From an uncultured Lachnospiraceae bacterium (GTDB taxonomy: Bacteria; Bacillota; Clostridia; Lachnospirales; Lachnospiraceae), in contig CAJUES010000010.1 in NCBI GenBank assembly GCA_910585765.1, positions 1 through 64,000 of the forward strand: a DNA stretch of 64,000 bases, written 5' to 3'. Each line of letters opens with the position of its first letter. The stretch's first letter is position 1. The notes under the pieces were generated by a model. The model did not search any database. It was given only the letters and a program-made list of their open reading frames with translations, and was not told the origin of the DNA. Shown here piece after piece: positions 24,293-35,558 of this stretch. Made by a program: the position numbers and the translations under genes.

Positions 24293-25405
24293 CTAATTGG
24301 TGATAATCTTCTCTGTATCTTTGTCAAATACATGAATCTTCTCAATATCGATTGCAAACTTAACCTTATCACCAGGTCTTGCAGTTGTTCTGGGATCAAC
24401 TCTCGCCGTGATCGGGAACTCTGCCAGATCAGCATACAGGAACACTTCTGCACCGAGCAACTCGTATACACGGATCGTTGTCTCAAATGTGCTCTCAGAC
24501 TTTGCCTCTACCATCATCTGTGAATCGTAGATATCCTCCGGTCTGATACCGAATGTAACTGTCTTTCCGCCGTAGCCGCCGTCGATCAGCTTCTTGGACT
24601 TAGCGGGAGGAAGAGGAATGGAGAGTCCTGCTACCTTTAAGCTTGCTGTGTCACCCTTTACGTCAACTGTAGCGTCGATGAAGTTCATCTGCGGAGATCC
24701 CATGAATCCTGCTACGAACAGGTTCTGCGGCTTCTCGTACAGGTTCTGCGGTGTATCTACCTGCTGAACAAGACCATCCTTCATAACAACGATACGTGTA
24801 CCGAGTGTCATAGCCTCTGTCTGATCATGTGTAACGTAGATGATCGTTGTGCCGAGTCTCTGATGAAGCTTTGCGATCTCGATACGCATCTGTACACGGA
24901 GCTTTGCATCGAGGTTGGAGAGAGGCTCATCCATGAGGAATACCTTAGGATTACGCACGATCGCACGTCCCATGGCAACACGCTGTCTCTGACCGCCTGA
25001 CAAAGCCTTCGGCTTTCTGTCGAGGAGTGCTGTCAGGTCGAGGATCTTAGCTGCTTCCTTAACCATTTTATCAATTTCATTCTTGGGAACTTTTCTCAAT
25101 TTAAGACCGAACGCCATATTGTCATACACTGACATATGCGGATACAGAGCGTAGTTCTGGAATACCATCGCGATATCTCTGTCCTTAGGCTCAACGTCGT
25201 TTACAACTCTGTCGCCAATCTTCAATTCGCCGGAAGAAATGTCCTCAAGACCTGCGATCATACGAAGTGTTGTAGACTTACCACAACCAGAAGGTCCTAC
25301 GAAGATGATGAACTCTTTGTCAGCAATCTCAAGATTGAAATTCTTAACTGCCTCGAATCCATTTGGGTACACTTTACAAACATTTTTTAAAGATAAACTT
25401 GCCAT
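24293..25405 (-). CDS. ugpC: Sugar ABC transporter ATPase, UgpC/MsmX type
   Basis: 370 residues, the normal length for the carbohydrate-importer (CUT1) ATPases. Walker A GPSGCGKST is at 37-45, followed by the Q-loop, signature LSGGQRQRVAMGRAI, Walker B VFLMDEPLSNLD and H-loop IYVTHDQTEAM. The C-terminal TOBE/regulatory domain runs from about 240 (NLFVAGFMGSPQMNFIDA). No permease or binding-protein gene is adjacent. In Firmicutes one such ATPase commonly serves many sugar importers, so an orphan gene is expected. GGGAGGCAGTTTAAA precedes the ATG. Codon use is that of a highly expressed gene. The 278 bases upstream are AT-rich and likely contain the promoter, which I could not fix. Confidence 0.93.
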   Translation of the reverse strand: MASLSLKNVCKVYPNGFEAVKNFNLEIADKEFIIFVGPSGCGKSTTLRMIAGLEDISSGELKIGDRVVNDVEPKDRDIAMVFQNYALYPHMSVYDNMAFGLKLRKVPKNEIDKMVKEAAKILDLTALLDRKPKALSGGQRQRVAMGRAIVRNPKVFLMDEPLSNLDAKLRVQMRIEIAKLHQRLGTTIIYVTHDQTEAMTLGTRIVVMKDGLVQQVDTPQNLYEKPQNLFVAGFMGSPQMNFIDATVDVKGDTASLKVAGLSIPLPPAKSKKLIDGGYGGKTVTFGIRPEDIYDSQMMVEAKSESTFETTIRVYELLGAEVFLYADLAEFPITARVDPRTTARPGDKVKFAIDIEKIHVFDKDTEKIITN

Positions 25406-25683
25406 TTTAAACTGCCTCCCGAATTAATGATTATTTTGTTTCGCTGAAAGGATTATGTATCAGTCTAAGTGATATATTGGGTATTCTTTCAACAAGTTGT
25501 TCCTGATGTTCTAAGTATAAAATAAATTTGTCAAAAATGCTATGCCATAAATCCACAAAGTTTTTTTAATGCTTATGTAACAATTGCTTACATGGAACAA
25601 AAGAGGTTAAAATATATCATTTCATGTGAGCATTTTGTTCAACGATCCCATCTAATTCTGTACACTTTAACCAAACCCCAAAA

Positions 25684-26466
25684 TCACTTTTTGGCCTCTG
25701 CATCCTGATTCAGGCTGCTCTCCGGCACTTCCACAAACTTTCCGTTGCGGAACACCCTGACCATCTTGTTCTCGCGCTCGATGCGGTCACTCTCCGCAAA
25801 GATCCCGCTGTCAGCCTCCGGATCATCCGCGTCTCCCGGCGTAACCTGGTTTCTGTTGATGATCGCTTCCTCGTACTTCCTGAACACGCGCAGCAGCAGA
25901 AACGACTTGATGTAGATGACGACGCCAAATGTCATGAGGATGAGGATCGGAAGGGACTGTGGTATGAAATACAGGAAGACTACCGGCACCGCGTAGACGG
26001 CAACCAGCAAAAATGCCGTCGGCAGATGCGAGAGCGCCATCAAAAAAGCGTTTTTGATCGTATTTTTGACCGGGTTGATAAATCTCGCCTGCAGCGGGAA
26101 GAGGAACACCACCCCCATCAGCACCACCAGCGTCACCGTTGTCATGGCGATACGGATCCACTGCGCAAACTCGATCCCGGAATAAGCGATGATCCTGTAA
26201 TCCGCTATCAGGATCCCGAATACGACAACGAGGATCAGCCAGATCGCTGTCGCCTGCTTAAAGTTCTCCTTAAACGCCTTCCAGAACCCCTTTACGATGT
26301 AGGTCTCCTCGTTTTTCACCATCTTGAACCCCATATAATATGCCGCCGAGAATGCGGCGCCGATCGTAAAAAAGGGAATGCTGAAAACGATGAACATGAG
26401 ATTCAGTATCATGATATCTGCAACTTTGTTCAGAAAATTCATCAACGGACTGTCAAGCTTAAACAT
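25684..26466 (-). CDS. YesL-family membrane protein (DUF624)
   Basis: 260 residues with about five membrane helices between 15 and 200. The family opening MNFLNKVADIMILNLMFIVFS and FTIGAAFSAAYYMGFKMVKNE is clear. The C-terminal 60 residues are charged and cytoplasmic (NKMVRVFRNGKFVEVPE). YesL proteins usually sit in gene clusters for uptake of plant polysaccharide fragments and are thought to aid ABC importers. The nearby sugar ATPase fits, although the two are separated by 278 bases. GAGAGGAGAATTATAGT before the ATG. Confidence 0.85.
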   Translation of the reverse strand: MFKLDSPLMNFLNKVADIMILNLMFIVFSIPFFTIGAAFSAAYYMGFKMVKNEETYIVKGFWKAFKENFKQATAIWLILVVVFGILIADYRIIAYSGIEFAQWIRIAMTTVTLVVLMGVVFLFPLQARFINPVKNTIKNAFLMALSHLPTAFLLVAVYAVPVVFLYFIPQSLPILILMTFGVVIYIKSFLLLRVFRKYEEAIINRNQVTPGDADDPEADSGIFAESDRIERENKMVRVFRNGKFVEVPESSLNQDAEAKK

Positions 26467-26610
26467 ACTATAATTCTCCTCTCGCTTTGACTTTCTTGTT
26501 TATAAAACACCATAAAGAGTATTATAGTTTGTTTTATACGGTATTTCAACAAATAAAGTATTAAATCTTTCCATCAGATCTCTATGAATCTTATTTTGCG
26601 GATCCGGCTC

Positions 26611-27864
26611 TCAGCTCAGGCTGGTATATACCTGGTTGTAATTGCGCTGCAGCTTCTGGTGTGTCACCAGCGCCATATCTGCCTTCTGCTTTGCCTTCTC
26701 CATGATCTCGTCATAGTGTTTCAGGAAGGTGTCTGCCACGATCCCCTCATACTTGCCGGAAATGATACCGTTGTTGAGTTCGTCGACGATCTCCTCCTTC
26801 GTGTACGCTTCCCTGTAGGGCTTTGGCTCCATCGCGTTGATCACCTGCTCCGAGATCTGCAGGATCGCCTCCTTCTCCCCCATCACGCTCGCCTTCAGAC
26901 CGCGCGGATAACCGCTCCCGTCAAAACGCTCGTGGTGTCCCGCGGCGATCCGTATGATCTCCTTGGAGAGTTTGCGGTCGAGTGTCTTCTCCATGATATC
27001 CACATGCGTTTTGACCAGGTTCTTCTCCTCCTCGCTGAGCGTTCTGGGCGCATCGAGCAGTTCGCCCGGGATCGCCAGCATACCGATATCGTGGAGCAGT
27101 GCCGCATAGTACACCTCGTTCTTATCCAGCTCGCTCAGTTTCAGTTTCCTGCCGAGCTCGCGGCACACGTAGATGGTCGCCACCGTCTCGGACACCATCT
27201 GCTCATCCTTTAGACCGGTGCAGTACATGAGCATCTTTAAGTACTTTTCCTTCTCGATGTCCGACAGGAGTATGTACTCGAGGCACTCACTGTACTCCGC
27301 CTTGTAGCTGTTGTTCCGGATCTTTGTGAAAATATCGTGCTCCTCCACGGTCTTTGCAAGCAGACGGCACACTTCGGGATCATACTTGGTCCCGGCGTAT
27401 TTGTCGATCAGCCTGTAGTCAAATTTTGCCCCGAACGATCGCTGCCAGATATCCATGATCTCCGCCACTTTCAGGACTTCGAGCTCAAAGCGGTACTTGT
27501 AATCCATGTCCTGCATCTTGCTGTAATCCATATGATGGTAGAGGATCATCTTCGACTGATCCTCAAGCGGGGAGAGATACCTCAGAAAAAGATAGCCGTA
27601 CACGGAATGCGGCATCGGATTTTTGGACTCAAAGGTCAGCGTCTTGCGCACGTCATCCGTCTTGTACGCCCCGATGTCATGGAGCAGCGCCAGCACCATA
27701 AAATCCGCGATCTCATACTTCTCGTACATCCCCTGTGTCTCCAGCATCTTTGCCATGATGTAGCTCACCCGCATGCCATGGTGCGCCATGGTCCTGTTCA
27801 TCAGTCTCACCGTCTCATAGATCAGATCTGCCAAATTTCTGCTTGTGATATATTCTACTGCCAT
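26611..27864 (-). CDS. Tandem HD-domain phosphohydrolase (HD-GYP-like)
   Basis: 417 residues with two HD units. The first has LALLHDIGAYKTDD near residue 62, preceded by an HHG motif. The second has AALLHDIGMLAIPGELL near 255 and HHERFDGSGYPRGL near 310, the latter matching the GYP-region signature HHExxDGxGYP. The second unit therefore looks catalytic for cyclic-di-GMP or a related nucleotide; the first keeps HD as well. No signal or membrane segment. AAGGTGGGAAT precedes the ATG. The adjacent GNAT gene starts divergently from nothing else and is read the same way from upstream. Confidence 0.85.
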   Translation of the reverse strand: MAVEYITSRNLADLIYETVRLMNRTMAHHGMRVSYIMAKMLETQGMYEKYEIADFMVLALLHDIGAYKTDDVRKTLTFESKNPMPHSVYGYLFLRYLSPLEDQSKMILYHHMDYSKMQDMDYKYRFELEVLKVAEIMDIWQRSFGAKFDYRLIDKYAGTKYDPEVCRLLAKTVEEHDIFTKIRNNSYKAEYSECLEYILLSDIEKEKYLKMLMYCTGLKDEQMVSETVATIYVCRELGRKLKLSELDKNEVYYAALLHDIGMLAIPGELLDAPRTLSEEEKNLVKTHVDIMEKTLDRKLSKEIIRIAAGHHERFDGSGYPRGLKASVMGEKEAILQISEQVINAMEPKPYREAYTKEEIVDELNNGIISGKYEGIVADTFLKHYDEIMEKAKQKADMALVTHQKLQRNYNQVYTSLS

Positions 27865-27905
27865 ATTCCCACCTTCTTATATGATTTTATTTTGTAACTG
27901 CCGCG

Positions 27906-28421
27906 CTATATTATTGTAATACTTCGTTTCATCGGCGTGTACCGGATCCCGTCACATACCTGCTCCACGTCAGTGTCGACAAATCCCACTCGATGGTAGA
28001 ACCCCGTCGCATAGGGCGCCGCGTTGACCGTGATGCTGCCGTGCCCCTCCTCTGTATGAACGTACTCGCTCACATACTCGATCAGCCCTCTGCCGATCCC
28101 CATCCTGTGATATTGCTCATCGACGAACAAAAGCGATATATGGGTCTCTCCCCTGAGACTGAGCATTCCGATCATCCTGCTGTTGTCATATGCGCCAAAA
28201 AGCTGATACGAACCCAGCACAAACATCTTGTACAACACCGTGTCCGTGATAAAATCCTGAAAACTCTCAACGCCCTCCGGCGTAAAGTCACACGCCTCAT
28301 ACTGCATGAAGGTGCGCCATGCAAGTGCCATGGCATCGTCCCATTCATCACGGTATGCAGGTCTGATGGAGATCCTGACCGGCTTGATGATATTTCTCCC
28401 GCGTCTCTGCCTGAACTCCAA
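27906..28421 (-). CDS. GNAT family N-acetyltransferase
   Basis: 171 residues starting at a TTG that has AAGGTGG six bases upstream. The fold signs are RISIRPAYRDEWDDAMALAW at the start, LFVDEQYHRMGIGRGLIEYV with the acetyl-CoA loop RMGIGR, and YHRVGFVDTD near the end. It acetylates a small molecule or protein amine; the substrate is unknown. 41 bases separate its stop from the downstream HD gene, so they may share a transcript. Confidence 0.85.
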   Translation of the reverse strand: MEFRQRRGRNIIKPVRISIRPAYRDEWDDAMALAWRTFMQYEACDFTPEGVESFQDFITDTVLYKMFVLGSYQLFGAYDNSRMIGMLSLRGETHISLLFVDEQYHRMGIGRGLIEYVSEYVHTEEGHGSITVNAAPYATGFYHRVGFVDTDVEQVCDGIRYTPMKRSITII

Positions 28422-28505
28422 TTTCAGCCACCTTCTTACTATTTATGAGTCTTTTCTATAGTATAGCACAAATTTCCCGAATTGTATATTTTTTGATATA
28501 AATTC

Positions 28506-28542
28506 AAAAAAAGACACAGACTCCAACATAAAAGCCTGTGTC
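28506..28542 (-). terminator. Intrinsic terminator of the HPr-like gene
   Basis: GACACAG pairs with CTGTGTC, followed by seven T residues on the minus strand, 10 bases after the HPr-like stop codon. Confidence 0.85.
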
Positions 28543-28551
28543 CTGCTGTCC

Positions 28552-28806
28552 CTATTGGCATATAAAAAATTTCTCAAGCGCCTCGATCGCCTCGCCCTCA
28601 TCCTTGCCGTCAGCGGCGATCGTCACATTCATCCCCTCGGAAGGATTAAATGCGATAATCCCCATGATGCTCTTCGCATTGATCCTGTACTTGTCGTACT
28701 CCAACAGGATCTCGCTCTTATACTGACTCGCGATCTGCACGATCTCTGCCAGTGGATGATCATACTTTTTGTCAATTTGTTTTACCATTACTTGTCTTTT
28801 TAACAC
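28552..28806 (-). CDS. HPr/Crh-like phosphocarrier homologue lacking His15
   Basis: 84 residues from a GTG that has GGAGG 8 bases upstream; this start gives exactly the HPr numbering. At the PTS phosphorylation site, where HPr has H15-A-R-P18, this protein has Tyr15-Asp-His17-Pro18. Ser46 is in place (NAKSIMGII), as is the following helix and the end EAIEALEKFF. A protein of HPr fold that keeps the HPr-kinase serine and loses the PTS histidine is the Crh situation, a regulator that acts with CcpA rather than in sugar transport. A secondary role for the nearby His17 cannot be excluded. It is monocistronic, with its own terminator. Confidence 0.8.
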   Translation of the reverse strand: MLKRQVMVKQIDKKYDHPLAEIVQIASQYKSEILLEYDKYRINAKSIMGIIAFNPSEGMNVTIAADGKDEGEAIEALEKFFICQ

Positions 28807-29080
28807 ACCGATACCCTCCGTAACCAACGAGAATTGCCAGGAAACCGCACAGACCGCACCTGCCCCCGCACTGTCCCTGCGATTGCACGATTTCCCAGCT
28901 TAATACGCACATTTTTGTAAACGAAAGACCTCGCAAAGCGCTGCTCTTTCTTATATATAATGTAATATTTGCTTAAAAACAACTATGTAATATTGTCCGT
29001 TTTTTTGATTGAAAAGTCAATATTTTTTTTTGAAAAAATAATCAATCAGCCAAAAACCGTCTATTTAACGAAAAAAGAAC

Positions 29081-31501
<2,421 letters not shown>

Positions 31502-31576
31502 AATATCCCACGATCCTCCGTATTGCCGGGGATGGGCAGCCCCTTCTGCGGATCCGCACAGCATTTCAGAAGCGCG

Positions 31577-32341
31577 CTAACCGCTCTTATTTTTGTCCTC
31601 CGCCAGCGCCCACAAGTAACCGATACCGTACACTGTCTTGATATAGTTGCGCGCATTTAACTTATTGTTGAGCATATGCACGACCTCTGCCAGTATCGCC
31701 TCATCTATATATCCCGCCCGGCTCTCGGACCTCAGCTTTTCCACCAATGCCTTTTTCTTGAGCACGATGCCCTTATTCTCGACCAGATTGCGCAGCAGGC
31801 ACTGTTCCAGGCGGTTGAGCCTCACTTTTTTTCCCGCCACGCTGTATTCCCCGGTGTCAAAATTGAACAGATAGTCATCGATCGCCACAACATGCTCGCC
31901 GATGATGCTCCTGCGGCTGCCTGCGCCGATCGCCTCGAACCGGCTGATCGCGCGAAAACTGAAATTGCGCTTGCCGCGTTTGAACTGTGTCCAGACCTTC
32001 GCCTTGAGGACAGACACGTTGAACGGTTTCGTGATACAGTCTGCAACCCCCTGTTCGGACAGCTCTGTCATATCGGGTTTCTGGTCATTTGAGGCGACAA
32101 GGATGACCGGCACATCGTTCGACTCGTAGATCCCCATCCCCAGATCGTATATGAGGTCATAGCCGTCCCCGTCAGGAAGTTCCGTGTCAATGATGATCTG
32201 CTGGTACTGCTCGCTCTCGAGCAGGGCGGACGCCGCCTCAAGCGTCCCGCAGCTGAAGGCGTGTGTCTCATTGTCTGTCAGCGCCCTGCACAGCCTCTCT
32301 GCCAGCTTGAAATCAGCCTCGACAATCAATATTTTGTTCAT
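31577..32341 (-). CDS. OmpR-like response regulator
   Basis: 254 residues from an ATG with AAAGGGAC upstream; a longer frame to 32443 has no ribosome site. The N-terminal receiver starts MNKILIVEADFKLAERL, with the acceptor Asp in IIIDTELPDGDGYD and Lys in CITKPFN; one member of the usual acidic pair is replaced (VEAD rather than VDDD). The C-terminal winged helix has LNRLEQCLLRNLVENKG and YIKTVYGIGYLW. It transmits the signal of the hybrid kinase whose gene lies 75 bases downstream. A promoter is visible at 32591-32619; the 240-base leader between holds nothing I recognise. Confidence 0.88.
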   Translation of the reverse strand: MNKILIVEADFKLAERLCRALTDNETHAFSCGTLEAASALLESEQYQQIIIDTELPDGDGYDLIYDLGMGIYESNDVPVILVASNDQKPDMTELSEQGVADCITKPFNVSVLKAKVWTQFKRGKRNFSFRAISRFEAIGAGSRRSIIGEHVVAIDDYLFNFDTGEYSVAGKKVRLNRLEQCLLRNLVENKGIVLKKKALVEKLRSESRAGYIDEAILAEVVHMLNNKLNARNYIKTVYGIGYLWALAEDKNKSG

Positions 32342-32590
32342 GATAAAGTCCCTTTTACACTGAAGAACCGTAAAGAAATAACGCGCTATCTCTTTACGAT
32401 CCTTATCCCTGCAGACAGTTTCGCATCTGTGCATATCCGCCATCCGCCTTCTGTTTGCTGTTCCCTATACCTTTATCTGCCGTATCCGCAGGCCAGGCAT
32501 CTGCAAGCCCTCCGGCAGCCCTTGCCGTTATCCTGATCGATCGTCTCTCAGATAAACTTTTATCCTATAAGTATAGTCCTTATGGGCTGC

Positions 32591-32619
32591 ATTATCAATG
32601 ATATTATAGAAACTGTCAA
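32591..32619 (-). promoter_or_regulatory. Sigma-A promoter of the regulator-kinase operon
   Basis: On the minus strand TTGACA (32619-32614), a 17-base spacer and GATAAT (32596-32591). It points at the response regulator gene 250 bases away. It lies 45 bases beyond the end of spmB, so the two transcription units are separate. Confidence 0.7.
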
Positions 32620-32663
32620 TAAATTCATGAAAAATGCACAATATTTTGTCCTGCTCTTTCAAT

Positions 32664-33191
32664 TTAGCGTGCTAAAATACCCGCGAGAACGACGCTGGCG
32701 GCAAGTCCCGCGAATGTGGACAGCAGCGCTCCCGCAAGTGTCCATCGCGTCTTTGTCACCTTCGCCGCCATGAAATAGACGGACATGGTATAGAAAACCG
32801 TCTCGGTGCTGGCAAGCGCGAGCGATGTCGCAAGCCCCGCAAAGGAGTCCGTGCCGTACTCCTTGAAGATGTCGAGCGCAAGCCCTGTCGCAGCCGACGC
32901 CGAGAAGAGTTTCACCACAAAGAGGGAGATCAGTTCGTTGGGGAAATCGTCGGACAGCAGTGTGACCGCCCTCCCGATCAGTCCGCCTGCAGCCTCCAGA
33001 AACCCTGACGCCCGAAGGACTCCCACCGCGATCATCAGCCCGATCAGGGTTGGGACGATCCCTGCCACCGTCTTCATGCCGTCCCTTGCCCCCCTCGTGA
33101 AGCTCGCATAGATATCCTTCCTCTGCGACATACCCATCGCTACGATATAGAAGATCAACGCCGGTATCAGCATATTTGATATCCGTGTCAT
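32664..33191 (-). CDS. spmB: Spore maturation protein B
   Basis: 175 residues, the usual SpmB length, from the ATG at 33191 with TTAGGAG 8 bases upstream. Hydrophobic throughout, with the nucleoside-recognition (Gate) domain pattern: SNMLIPALIFYIVAMGM, ARDGMKTVAGIVPTLIGLM and STETVFYTMSVYFMA. SpmB with SpmA contributes to spore core dehydration. The partner spmA, normally the adjacent upstream gene, is absent here: a divergent LytTR gene starts 190 bases away. The presence of the gene suggests a spore-forming lineage. Confidence 0.88.
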   Translation of the reverse strand: MTRISNMLIPALIFYIVAMGMSQRKDIYASFTRGARDGMKTVAGIVPTLIGLMIAVGVLRASGFLEAAGGLIGRAVTLLSDDFPNELISLFVVKLFSASAATGLALDIFKEYGTDSFAGLATSLALASTETVFYTMSVYFMAAKVTKTRWTLAGALLSTFAGLAASVVLAGILAR

Positions 33192-33383
33192 GGCGGACAC
33201 TCCTAAAGCACTGTGTTGTATTAATGTATATTCCGGGAGTCCGTCAATTATGATCTTTTGCAGCCGCTCACAAAAAAACAGCTCAAATTGGTACTAATGT
33301 ACTATGCCATTCATCCCGTTTTCGGTATATATTTACTTTTACAAAACAACTTGCAGTTAAATTTTACGAAGGAGAAGACCGAC

Positions 33384-34127
33384 ATGATCAATTTTGCTTT
33401 TTGTTATGAACGCGACGAAGATTTGGATTTTGTGAAAAGAGAGATATTGAAATGCTTCCACCAGCGGGATGTGGAGATTGCGGTGAAGTGCTACCACAAT
33501 GCCCATGAGCTCATCCGCTGCATTGACTGCAACTGTCCCGATATCCTCTTTTACGACATGGAGGACGGGGACGGACTGATGCGCAATGCGGTTCTCAGAG
33601 CCAAGCGGGCGAACAAAAAGCTCATCTCCATCATCACAAAAGGGGATTACACGCCGCCCGCCGAGGACGTCCTGTTAGAACCGATGTATGTCCTGCCGGA
33701 CAAGTCCAGAAAATGCCTGTGGCAGCACGCCGCACTTGCCTATGAGACCATTCTCGATGATCCCGATTCATTCTCGTATTATGTCAGACCGGAATACTTC
33801 CATATCCCTGTCAATGAGATTCGGTATTTCGCCTCGGAGGGGAGGCGCACCCACGTCGTCTCCGCAGACCGCCGCGATTCGTTTTACCAGAAACTCGACG
33901 TGGTGGAGACACGCCTGCGCCAAAAGAGCTGCCAGTTTTTGCGCATCCACAAATCCTATCTGGTCAATGCGGGATGCATCTCCGGCTACAGCCGCGATTA
34001 TGTGCTGCTCACCACCGGCGAGCAGCTGCGCATCAGCAAGTACGAGTACTACAGATCCCTCAACGAACATCTCCAGGCGCGGAAGCGTACAAAGGCGGGA
34101 CGCCGTCCGCAATACCCGGAGTGGTGA
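33384..34127 (+). CDS. LytTR-family regulator with a degenerate receiver
   Basis: 247 residues from the ATG at 33384, with GAAGGAG 9 bases upstream. The N-terminal 120 residues have the receiver outline (INFAFCYERDEDLDFVKRE, DILFYDMEDGDG with a possible acceptor Asp) but lack the acidic pair and the conserved Lys-Pro. The C-terminal LytTR domain is well formed: IPVNEIRYFASEGRRTHVV, FLRIHKSYLVNAGCISGY and GEQLRISKYEY. It likely binds direct repeats upstream of virulence-, bacteriocin- or cell-envelope-type genes. The last 68 bases overlap the pectinesterase gene, which reads in the opposite direction. Confidence 0.82.
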   Translation: MINFAFCYERDEDLDFVKREILKCFHQRDVEIAVKCYHNAHELIRCIDCNCPDILFYDMEDGDGLMRNAVLRAKRANKKLISIITKGDYTPPAEDVLLEPMYVLPDKSRKCLWQHAALAYETILDDPDSFSYYVRPEYFHIPVNEIRYFASEGRRTHVVSADRRDSFYQKLDVVETRLRQKSCQFLRIHKSYLVNAGCISGYSRDYVLLTTGEQLRISKYEYYRSLNEHLQARKRTKAGRRPQYPEW

Positions 34128-35430
34128 CGGCATTCATCTCCACGAGCGTGTTCCCGCAGCTGTCCGCTGTCAGGTACGCATTGTCGAGCCCGCACCACCC
34201 GTTCCCGGGCTGATTGCTTCTATTGTATATGGCGATCACCTGATGTTTGACCAGACCGGAGGGCACGATCAGATCCGCGATATTTTCATCCTCTATATAG
34301 CCGATGCGCGTGATCCCCTCTGGAAGGCTGATCGTGACCACACTTGCGGCATCGCCTGTCTCGAGCGCTCTCTCGAGCTCCTCCACATACTGGATCATAT
34401 CGTTCAGCGTCATCTTGTGCACGAGCTCCGCCGCCGAGCTGCTCAGTCCGGTTGCATAGAGCCCGCCTGCCTTCTCGAGCGCCTCCAAAGTCTCCACATC
34501 AAAAGAAGTGTTTACATTCAAGGCAGTATAGCTCCCGTCATAGGCGTATTCCACTGCACTCACCCGCGTATTCTGAAATGTCAGGTCAAACGAGTTGTTC
34601 TCCGGCAGATAGGACTGGAACGTCATAACGTAAGGGCACATGTAGCTTGCCAGATAGCAGTCCTTCACGACCAGCGACGCCTTACCGCTCATCTCCGTCG
34701 TGATCGGGTCGTGCATATAGATGCTGCTGCCCCCTCCCATGGAGATCAGTTCACAGTTCTCAAAGCGGATGACGCTGTTGCCTCTGGTGCCGATACCGGC
34801 AGCGTGATTATTTTCGGAGATGATGCGGCAGTTCTCAAAGCTGACTGTCCTGCCGTACAGAAAGTTCGAATCGACATGCAATGCGTACCCTCTGTAATTT
34901 TTCTGCCGGTCCCAGCTGTCCCCGATCAGTTCCGAATTGATCTTTGCGATCTCCTCCTCCGTGAGAACCACCTGCCCTGTACCGCTGCTCCTGCCGTGCA
35001 GCGTCAGGTTCGATATCCTGCCCGCCGCCACGGTGAGCGGCGCCGTGCGGTATGAGATCGTATCGTATTGGAGGATGCAGCGTTCCCTGTCGATCCCGGT
35101 TATGTTGACCTCCTTCCCGATAACCTGCACCGCCTCGTTGTAGATCCCGGGATAGACGATCAGCGTGTCCCCGTCCGAGGCGTTGTCTACCCCCTCCTGT
35201 ATCGTCGTGAAATCCCCTGTCCCATCCTGTGCAATGATGTATTGGTTCGCAGTCCGCACCGTTTCAGTCGGACTTTCCTGCGCCGCGTCAGACTCTGACG
35301 CAGGTGCCGCCTCTGCCTTTACTCCCGCTGCAAAAACGCCTGCTGCTGCAGCCAGCAGCACAGCCGTGCAGAAAAGGGATTTTTTATTGTTCTTTTGTTT
35401 GTCATTTCCATCGATCTGTCTCAAATACAT
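34060..35430 (-). CDS. Secreted pectinesterase (pectin methylesterase)
   Basis: 456 residues from the ATG at 35430, chosen for GAAGGAAAG upstream and the signal peptide that follows (KKSLFCTAVLLAAAAGVFAA). The right-handed beta-helix of family CE8 is evident: VAQDGTGDF-type opening (IIAQDGTGDFTTIQEGVDNA), LIVYPGIYNEAVQV, and later coils with FENCRIISENNHAAGIG and VVKDCYLASY. The last 100 residues appear to be an extra domain. It removes methyl groups from pectin outside the cell, preparing it for lyases. The 3' end overlaps the LytTR gene by 68 bases. Its conserved Gln/Asp active-site residues were not all pinned down. Confidence 0.8.
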   Translation of the reverse strand: MYLRQIDGNDKQKNNKKSLFCTAVLLAAAAGVFAAGVKAEAAPASESDAAQESPTETVRTANQYIIAQDGTGDFTTIQEGVDNASDGDTLIVYPGIYNEAVQVIGKEVNITGIDRERCILQYDTISYRTAPLTVAAGRISNLTLHGRSSGTGQVVLTEEEIAKINSELIGDSWDRQKNYRGYALHVDSNFLYGRTVSFENCRIISENNHAAGIGTRGNSVIRFENCELISMGGGSSIYMHDPITTEMSGKASLVVKDCYLASYMCPYVMTFQSYLPENNSFDLTFQNTRVSAVEYAYDGSYTALNVNTSFDVETLEALEKAGGLYATGLSSSAAELVHKMTLNDMIQYVEELERALETGDAASVVTISLPEGITRIGYIEDENIADLIVPSGLVKHQVIAIYNRSNQPGNGWCGLDNAYLTADSCGNTLVEMNAVTTPGIADGVPPLYASAPGDVR

Positions 35431-35558
35431 AACTCTCTTTCCTTCGTCTCTCCACTCTTTCTCCAGCACACTGTTCCGCAAAGAACGATACCAATGGCGC
35501 AGCATATTTTTCGCCGATCTTCCATCCGTGCACACAACAGCCTCTGCAATAGTGTCGG

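Noticed and set aside
25514..25534. TTGACA and TATACT (minus strand) before the sugar ATPase gene
   Set aside because: The two hexamers are only 9 bases apart, too close for a working sigma-A promoter.
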